Source of the DNA: Treponema sp.
Lineage (GTDB): Bacteria > Spirochaetota > Spirochaetia > Treponematales > Breznakiellaceae
Assembly: GCA_031266695.1 (NCBI GenBank)
Contig: JAISAK010000322.1
Coordinates: 1 to 12,146, forward strand
Reading direction: 5' to 3'
DNA length: 12,146 nucleotides
Position numbers and translations under genes: made by a program. Below, in pieces: positions 7,747-12,146 of this stretch. The notes beneath the pieces are model-generated. The model searched no databases, was not told where the DNA came from, and was given only the letters and a program-made list of their open reading frames with translations. Positions within the stretch are counted from its first letter, which is position 1. The number at the start of each line of letters is the position of its first letter.

Positions 7747-8136
7747 ATGCGTCCCATCGATCGTTTTTTTTCCCGCCTCAGCCGCCTCGAAGCCGGCCCT
7801 GTTCCCGACAAGAAACAGCTTGCCCGGGTTTCCGGGGATTTCGCCGCCCTTGTAGCCCCCCTGACCGGCGCGCGGACAGCCGGAGAACTTTTTGACCGCG
7901 CCCTGGGACGCATAGAACGATTCGGCGGCCCGGGGAAACCCGGCGGAGGATCTTCCCTTCAGAAGTTAGGCGCCATTGCGGCCTTTTTTACCGGCGAGTT
8001 TGATGATGAGACCATGAGCCTGGAAGATGAAGATTGGGAAGATCTGCGCGAAACGCTCAAGGAAATTTCAGGCGAAATGGATATAGAGACCCTTACCGCT
8101 TTAATGGGAGAGCTTTTAAGCCGGGGGAAAATTTAA
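7747..8136 (+). CDS. Small acidic protein of unknown function
   Basis: I do not recognise this 129-residue protein. It has no membrane segment or signal peptide. The N-terminal part (1-60) is basic and amphipathic. A Gly-rich hinge follows (60-70, GGPGKPGGGSS). The C-terminal part is predicted helical and highly acidic around 84-113 (EFDDETMSLEDEDWEDL). The ATG is preceded by AAGG four bases upstream. It lies 47 bases after the TPR gene on the same strand, with codon composition like its neighbours, so it is probably a real gene in the same transcript and perhaps a cytoplasmic partner of the TPR protein. Confidence 0.7.
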   Translation: MRPIDRFFSRLSRLEAGPVPDKKQLARVSGDFAALVAPLTGARTAGELFDRALGRIERFGGPGKPGGGSSLQKLGAIAAFFTGEFDDETMSLEDEDWEDLRETLKEISGEMDIETLTALMGELLSRGKI

Positions 8137-8156
8137 GAGAAACGACGGCAACAGGA

Positions 8157-8207
8157 GATAAGCAGAAAGGAACAGGCCGCTTTCCGCCTTTTTGCTTGCT
8201 GCTTATC
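8157..8207. terminator. Inverted repeat between convergent genes, likely bidirectional terminator
   Basis: GATAAGCAG (8157-8165) and CTGCTTATC (8199-8207) are perfect 9-bp complementary arms in the short gap between the plus-strand gene ending at 8136 and the minus-strand RRM gene ending at 8224. Inside lies a smaller AGGC/GCCT hairpin followed by a T run (plus strand), with AAAGG on the other side. Position and symmetry fit termination of both convergent transcripts. Confidence 0.5.
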
Positions 8208-8223
8208 CCCCGCCTTCTGATTA

Positions 8224-8523
8224 CTACCAGTTATTTCCGCCGCCGTAACCGCTGCCGGCGCCGCGATCACGCCGGGGTTTGTCCATTGCTTCATTTACCC
8301 GAATCTGGCGGCCTTCAAATTCGCGGCCGTTGGTGCCCGCAATTGCCGCATTTGCTTCATCTTCGGTACTCATTTCGATAAAGCCGAACCCCTTGGAGTT
8401 GCCGGTCTCACGATCGAAGATGATCTTGGCGGAAGCGACGCTACCGAAGTCGGCGAAAAGATTCCGCAGACTATCTTCGGTGGTGTTGTAAGAGAGATTA
8501 CCGACATACAGTTTCTTGGCCAT
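8224..8523 (-). CDS. RRM-type, Gly-tailed RNA-binding protein
   Basis: A 99-residue protein made of one RNA recognition motif and a short tail. RNP2 is LYVGNL (5-10) and RNP1 is KGFGFIEM (44-51), both with the aromatic residues that stack on RNA bases. The tail (82-99, ending GSGYGGGNNW) is basic then Gly-rich. This matches the small bacterial Rbp family, whose cyanobacterial members include cold-induced proteins and act as cytoplasmic RNA binders. The ATG at 8523 has GAAGGAA 8 bases upstream. The gene stands alone behind a long region containing hairpins, so regulation at the mRNA leader is plausible. Confidence 0.93.
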   Translation of the reverse strand: MAKKLYVGNLSYNTTEDSLRNLFADFGSVASAKIIFDRETGNSKGFGFIEMSTEDEANAAIAGTNGREFEGRQIRVNEAMDKPRRDRGAGSGYGGGNNW

Positions 8524-8530
8524 TGAGAAA

Positions 8531-8569
8531 ATTCCTTCACCCGGAAGATCCTTCCTTTCCGAAGGAAGG
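8531..8569 (-). promoter_or_regulatory. Hairpin with anti-Shine-Dalgarno arm upstream of the RRM gene
   Basis: In mRNA sense, CCTTCCTT (8569-8562) pairs perfectly with AAGGAAGG (8557-8550) around a 4-nt loop. The TTCCTTC within and just after the first arm is also the exact complement of the ribosome-binding stretch GAAGGAA (8537-8531). A third pairing, TCTTC with GAAGG across CGGGT, would also cover part of that site. These structures exclude each other, the usual layout of a thermosensor or other leader switch. Such a function is inferred, not shown. Confidence 0.4.
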
Positions 8570-8638
8570 TTCCGCGCCGGGCACGCTTTGGACTAAAGAG
8601 CCCTTTTATTCACGCCCACAAAAGCGAGCGACTCAAAT

Positions 8639-8665
8639 TTTCCCCGCCTCTGACAGCCGGGGAAA
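8639..8665 (-). other. Perfect 8-bp hairpin in the RRM leader region
   Basis: TTTCCCCG (8639-8646) and CGGGGAAA (8658-8665) are exact reverse complements around an 11-base loop, about 115 to 140 bases upstream of the RRM start codon. There is no T run directly after a clear gene end, so it looks like a leader structure more than a terminator. Confidence 0.4.
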
Positions 8666-8938
8666 CATAAGATGCTTACTGTTAAGGGAAATGAAAGACA
8701 GGCAAAAACGCAAAAACAGAACCCCTAAACCTCTAATAAATGGCGCGTCTCTTGCAACGGCGCCTCTTCGCACTATACTCAAAAAAATATCCTATTTACT
8801 ACAGTACCCCACTTTACCCGTAACGTCAAGCGTTTTCCAACAAATTCCACTTAAAATGTTATATTTTTACAGCCCCGGGACGGGAAATTGCGGAACTGCA
8901 AGACGAATCCGCTCTTTTCCCCGCAGACCGAAACTTTT

Positions 8939-9916
8939 CTAATACCCCTTGTTCTTGTCTACCAGATTCCTCAAGGGTTCGCCGCGGTTATACCGATCCA
9001 GATTCTCCAGGGCTATTCCCATTGCCATGCGGCTGTAATCGGGGTGGCAGCCCGCATAGTGGCCGGTAATAATCACATTGTCCAGATCCCAAAGCGGGGA
9101 GTCCTTGTCCAGCGGCTCCTTTTCAACAACGTCAAGCATGGCGCCGGCAATACTTTTTGACTTTAGGGCTTCGATCATGGCAGCCTCGTCCGTAGTGGCG
9201 CCGCGGCCAAGATTGATGTAGAGGGCGCTGCTTTTCATCCTGCCGAACTCGGCGGCGCCGAAACAGTGTCTCGTATCGGGCGTTGAAGGGAGCAGGTTGA
9301 CTACATAATCCGCGCCGGGAAGCAGCTCCAAAAGCCGCGCCGCGTTCTCAATCCGCACCCCTTCCGTTCCGCCGCCCCTTGCGGGGTTCCGCCGGAGGCC
9401 CGTCACCTTAATTCCGAGACCAAGCGCTGCCCCGGCAATTGTCCCGCCAATAACGCCATAACCCAGGATCAGCATGGTCTTCCCCGCGCAGACGGAGAGC
9501 TTTTGGTCATCGGCAAAAAACCAGACGTGCTGTTTCTGCGCGGCAAGGGCATCGGGAAGGCGCCGGTTCCAGCCGAGCAGCATGGCAAAGAGATGTTCGG
9601 CCAATTGCCGGCCGTGTATCCCCGTGGCGGTGGTAAGCTGAAAGGGAAGCTGTTTTGCCTCGGGGAATTTCTGCAAAAAATCCGCGCCCGCCGACCAGAG
9701 TTGCAGCCATTTTAACTTCGGCATGCGGGGAAGAAGGCCGTAGGGAACATCGCCCAGGCCTATTTCTATACGATCAAGATACGGCTCTATCCCGGCCGCA
9801 TCCCTGGAGATAAGCACTTCCCTGCCTTTCCCGGCCGCTTCCAGTTGTTCCCCGAATTCGGGAAGCAGCCTGAAGGGCTGCATGGATAAAAGAATCACGC
9901 TTTTTTGGGTTTCCAT
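8939..9916 (-). CDS. D-isomer-specific 2-hydroxyacid dehydrogenase
   Basis: This is an NAD(P)-dependent oxidoreductase interconverting a 2-keto acid and a D-2-hydroxy acid; the substrate cannot be read from sequence. It has 325 residues, normal for the family. The Rossmann glycine motif is GYGVIG (152-157). The catalytic set is R238 in INLGRGA, E267 in VVEKEPL and H286 in ITGHYAG, with spacing close to that of phosphoglycerate dehydrogenase. The N-terminal substrate domain is short, and the WLQLWSAGADF segment (70-80) is typical of GhrA/GhrB-like glyoxylate or hydroxypyruvate reductases. The ATG has AAGGTGGT upstream. It starts 39 bases after the deacetylase stop, so the two are probably co-transcribed. 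Confidence 0.93.
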   Translation of the reverse strand: METQKSVILLSMQPFRLLPEFGEQLEAAGKGREVLISRDAAGIEPYLDRIEIGLGDVPYGLLPRMPKLKWLQLWSAGADFLQKFPEAKQLPFQLTTATGIHGRQLAEHLFAMLLGWNRRLPDALAAQKQHVWFFADDQKLSVCAGKTMLILGYGVIGGTIAGAALGLGIKVTGLRRNPARGGGTEGVRIENAARLLELLPGADYVVNLLPSTPDTRHCFGAAEFGRMKSSALYINLGRGATTDEAAMIEALKSKSIAGAMLDVVEKEPLDKDSPLWDLDNVIITGHYAGCHPDYSRMAMGIALENLDRYNRGEPLRNLVDKNKGY

Positions 9917-9955
9917 AGGACCACCTTAAACCGAAACCCTCCCCTGTATCAATCC

Positions 9956-11149
9956 TCAAAAATCCCCGAACACGTAAAACCGCAGCCCCAATTCCTGCGC
10001 GGTCCGCAGTGTATACTCAAGCCGTTTTGGTTTAATTCCCCACCTGGCTTCATTCGAAATATCATGGCTGGTGAAGGGCACAATCTTTTCGCCGCCGATA
10101 AATTTTGCCGCAAGGAGCATCAGCCCAATTTCGCGTTCAAATTCTTCGTCATCCTCGTAAATGATGTTGTCCAGGGCCTTGGAGACAATATAGCCCTCCT
10201 CGCCGATAAATTCCGCGTCGTACAGCCGGAAGTTTACCCCATAGCCGCGGGTTATTTTAAATACGGGTCTGAGGGCATCCCTCATCCACTGGGAGGAAAA
10301 GCCGAAGGGAAACGCGAAGGAAGAAAAGTTTATGCCCGCCCCGCGGAATTTTTCGGCGGCCTCCGTGGTCTCGCTGTCAAAGACCTCGCGGGATGCCCCG
10401 GTCAAATCCTGATGATTGGCGCTGTGATATCCGATATCGTGTCCCCGGCGGAAAGCTTCGGCGCAAAAAGCGGCAAGCCCCTCTCCGTCCGCGGCCGCCT
10501 CTCCGCCCCCTGCGCCGTCCGCAGCGCCGTTCCCGGCGGCGGCAGGATCTTCGCCTGAGTCAAGCTCGCCCTGAATAAAAAAGGTAACCCTGGCGCCGAA
10601 CCTGTCAAGGAGATCGAAATACTGCCGCCAGGACTGCCGGTAATCGTCGTCAAAAGAGAGGAGCAGGCCCGCCCCGCGGGCCCCGGCGCGGGAAAAGGCG
10701 CTGCCCTCCGTGTGTCCCTCCGCGGAACCGCTTTCCTCCGGGGCGGGGGAGAGCAGGGGGTTCCAGAACAATTCGTCATCCCTTGCCGCCCCGCTTGCGG
10801 AATCTTCGGCGGTAAAAGAAATCCTGAAAAAACCTTCCCTGTTTCTGCCGGCTTCCGCGGCGGCGGCAAGGCGATACACAACAAAAACATCGGCATCCCT
10901 TTCCTTATATTCGCCTTTAACAACAATGCCGCTTTCTTCGTCAAAGTAAAAAAATTTTTCAACCCGGGGAGAATTCACCTTGATAAAATAAAGAGCCCGC
11001 TCAAAGGGATCGCGTATTTCCTCCGGCGCCGTCCGCCCCGGGTACGCTGTTTCCGGCGTGCGGAAAAAAGACCGGCTCGCGCAGGACAGGAAAAGAATAG
11101 GCAGGACAAACAGCCCTTTGTAAATATATTTCATTGACATATATTTCAT
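9956..11149 (-). CDS. Lipoprotein polysaccharide deacetylase (NodB family)
   Basis: This is a metal-dependent carbohydrate esterase expected to remove N- or O-acetyl groups from a surface or cell-wall glycan. It has 397 residues. The signal sequence ends in a lipobox (LFLSCAS, C23), so it is probably lipid-anchored and periplasmic. The NodB motifs are in order: SFDDDY (165-170), HSANH (242-246, metal histidines), FPFGFS (280-285) and TSHD (360-363). The ~120 residues before the catalytic domain are not recognised, and an Ala/Gly/Glu low-complexity insert lies at 196-224. The assigned ATG has GGAG only 4 bases upstream. Codons 4 and 6 are also ATG, and the start region contains a short duplication (ATGAAATATAT twice), so the true start may be a few residues later. 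It is divergent from proA, with 30 bases between. Confidence 0.88.
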   Translation of the reverse strand: MKYMSMKYIYKGLFVLPILFLSCASRSFFRTPETAYPGRTAPEEIRDPFERALYFIKVNSPRVEKFFYFDEESGIVVKGEYKERDADVFVVYRLAAAAEAGRNREGFFRISFTAEDSASGAARDDELFWNPLLSPAPEESGSAEGHTEGSAFSRAGARGAGLLLSFDDDYRQSWRQYFDLLDRFGARVTFFIQGELDSGEDPAAAGNGAADGAGGGEAAADGEGLAAFCAEAFRRGHDIGYHSANHQDLTGASREVFDSETTEAAEKFRGAGINFSSFAFPFGFSSQWMRDALRPVFKITRGYGVNFRLYDAEFIGEEGYIVSKALDNIIYEDDEEFEREIGLMLLAAKFIGGEKIVPFTSHDISNEARWGIKPKRLEYTLRTAQELGLRFYVFGDF

Positions 11150-11163
11150 TTAACTCCGCCCTG

Positions 11164-11172
11164 TGCTATGAT
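11164..11172 (+). promoter_or_regulatory. Extended -10 promoter element of proA
   Basis: TGCTATGAT fits the extended -10 consensus TGnTATAAT with one mismatch. No -35 hexamer lies at 17 bp; a TTGACA at 11134-11139 is 27 bp away. Transcription would begin around 11179-11180, at the proposed proA start codon, which implies a leaderless or nearly leaderless mRNA. Confidence 0.45.
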
Positions 11173-11179
11173 ACCATAC

Positions 11180-12146
11180 ATGAGTTCCCTGGATACACTG
11201 TTTATTTCCCTCAAAAAGGCCCAGGCGCGGCTTGCCCTGGAAAACCGCGCGGCCAAGGACAGGGCGCTTCACGCGGCGGCCGGAGCGGTCGACAAAGATC
11301 GCGCCGCCATACTTGCCGCCAATGCCCGCGATGTCGAAAGAGCCCGGGCCGGCGGAATGCGGGAAAGCCTTGTGGACCGGCTGTTTCTGGACGGGGGCCG
11401 GATTGACGGCATTATCGAAGGAATGGAAACCGTTATTCGCCAGGAAGACCCCATCGGCCGTGTACGGGCCGGCTGGACTCTGCCCAAGGGACTCGAAATC
11501 GAAGAAGTCACCGTTCCCCTGGGCACAGCGGCAATCATCTATGAATCGCGCCCCAACGTAACCGCCGACTGCGCGGCCCTTGCCTACAAGGCGGGCTGCT
11601 CCGTTTTGCTCCGGGGCTCTTCGTCCGCGCTGGACTCAAACAGGGCCCTGGTAAAGGCAATCAAAACCGGTCTTGAAGAGGGGGGCGGAATACCCGGCGC
11701 CGTCGCTCTGGCGGATTCGGGAAGCCGTGACGAGGTCGACGAAATTCTCAAGGCCCGGGGTTTTATCGACGTGGTTCTTCCCCGGGGCGGCAGGGAGCTG
11801 ATACGGCGGGTGGTGGAAAACGCCCGCATTCCGGTAATTGAAACCGGCGAAGGCAACTGCCACATCTATGTCGAGCCCGGCGTCGATATGAATCAGGCCG
11901 TCGGGATTATCGCCAACGCGAAGCTCCAGAAACCCGGCGCCTGTAACGCCGTGGAAACCCTGCTGGTACACCGGGACGCCGCCGCCGCGCTGCTGCCGCT
12001 CCTTGCCGCACGGTTCGCGGGAAAAGCGGAACTCCGCTGCGACGCCGCTTCGAGGGCGCTTATTGAGGGGGGAAGCCTCCCCCCGGGCCACAACCCGGCC
12101 GGTTTAGGCACACCCCCCAACCCGGGGGCCGCCCCGCCCCCCGCTC
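11180..12146 (+). CDS. proA: Gamma-glutamyl phosphate reductase, partial
   Basis: This enzyme reduces gamma-glutamyl phosphate to glutamate 5-semialdehyde with NADPH, the second step of proline synthesis. The frame is open to the right edge (322 codons of an expected ~415-420), so the C-terminus is missing. Family landmarks are VPLGTAAIIYESRPNVT, VLLRGSSSALDSNRALV, VVLPRGGRELI, PVIETGEGNCHIYV and the active-site cysteine C255 in KPGACNAVETLLV. The ATG at 11180 is chosen because the family N-terminus (LDTLFISLKKAQ) follows. An in-frame ATG at 11168 would add four residues but overlaps the -10 element. No Shine-Dalgarno is visible. The last ~60 bases encode a Pro/Gly string unlike ProA, probably from a frameshift or poor sequence at the end. 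Confidence 0.95.
   Translation, partial: MSSLDTLFISLKKAQARLALENRAAKDRALHAAAGAVDKDRAAILAANARDVERARAGGMRESLVDRLFLDGGRIDGIIEGMETVIRQEDPIGRVRAGWTLPKGLEIEEVTVPLGTAAIIYESRPNVTADCAALAYKAGCSVLLRGSSSALDSNRALVKAIKTGLEEGGGIPGAVALADSGSRDEVDEILKARGFIDVVLPRGGRELIRRVVENARIPVIETGEGNCHIYVEPGVDMNQAVGIIANAKLQKPGACNAVETLLVHRDAAAALLPLLAARFAGKAELRCDAASRALIEGGSLPPGHNPAGLGTPPNPGAAPPPA

Larger units (their letters stand above)
8524..8938 (-). promoter_or_regulatory. Gene-free region: long putative leader of the RRM gene
   Basis: No gene is supportable here. On the minus strand TATAGT (8777-8772) is a possible -10 element with a weak -35. If used, it would give an RRM leader of about 240 bases containing two perfect hairpins (8639-8665 and 8550-8569). 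The right part (8780-8938) is the 3' flank of the dehydrogenase gene. It holds a small GCGGA/TCCGC hairpin (8890-8912) but no convincing U-tract terminator. Confidence 0.35.

Noticed and set aside
8523..8942. Plus-strand open frame of 139 codons upstream of the RRM gene
   Set aside because: No Shine-Dalgarno, no recognisable domain, and it runs through the hairpins and putative leader on the other strand.
9905..10558. Plus-strand open frame (217 codons) opposite the deacetylase gene
   Set aside because: Shadow of a gene with intact NodB motifs; no domain recognised.
1..12146. CRISPR arrays, tRNA or rRNA genes, insertion sequences
   Set aside because: No regularly spaced direct repeats, no tRNA T-arm signatures and no transposase motifs were found on either strand.

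Overview
The window looks like chromosomal DNA of a spirochaete, most likely a Treponema relative. This is an inference from protein style and gene order (a compact FtsK, LysM and TPR envelope proteins, a short Gly-tailed RRM protein), with GC-rich coding DNA and AT-richer gaps. No rRNA, tRNA, CRISPR array, transposase or phage gene was seen.

Layout. Positions 1-767 hold no supportable gene. They are AT-richer and contain imperfect palindromes of the dispersed intergenic-repeat type. Positions 768-6217 (minus strand) form a tight three-gene unit read in the order: a membrane LysM protein whose N-terminal half resembles the substrate-binding beta domain of Hsp70/DnaK; a large Slt-type lytic transglycosylase; and an FtsK/SpoIIIE DNA translocase. 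The junctions are TGA directly followed by TTG, and an overlapping TAATG. Positions 6218-6322 are a divergent promoter region. It drives that unit leftwards and, to the right, a membrane-anchored TPR protein with a C-terminal Mrr/restriction-endonuclease-like fold (6323-7699) followed by a small acidic protein of unknown function (7747-8136).

A convergent gap with a long inverted repeat (8157-8207) separates this from a minus-strand RRM RNA-binding protein (8224-8523). The roughly 415-base region upstream of that gene contains two perfect hairpins, one of which carries an anti-Shine-Dalgarno sequence. Next come a minus-strand pair, a lipoprotein NodB-type polysaccharide deacetylase (9956-11149) and a D-2-hydroxyacid dehydrogenase (8939-9916). 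Facing away from them is proA (gamma-glutamyl phosphate reductase, proline biosynthesis, from 11180), which runs off the right edge. Its last ~65 bases look corrupted.

How the genes may work together. The left operon links peptidoglycan cleavage, peptidoglycan binding and septal DNA translocation, so a role in cell division or envelope remodelling is the natural reading. The least familiar item is the ATPase-less Hsp70 substrate-binding-like domain fused through a membrane segment to LysM, divergent from a TPR protein with a nuclease-like tail. I know of no described system with this combination, but I could not search.
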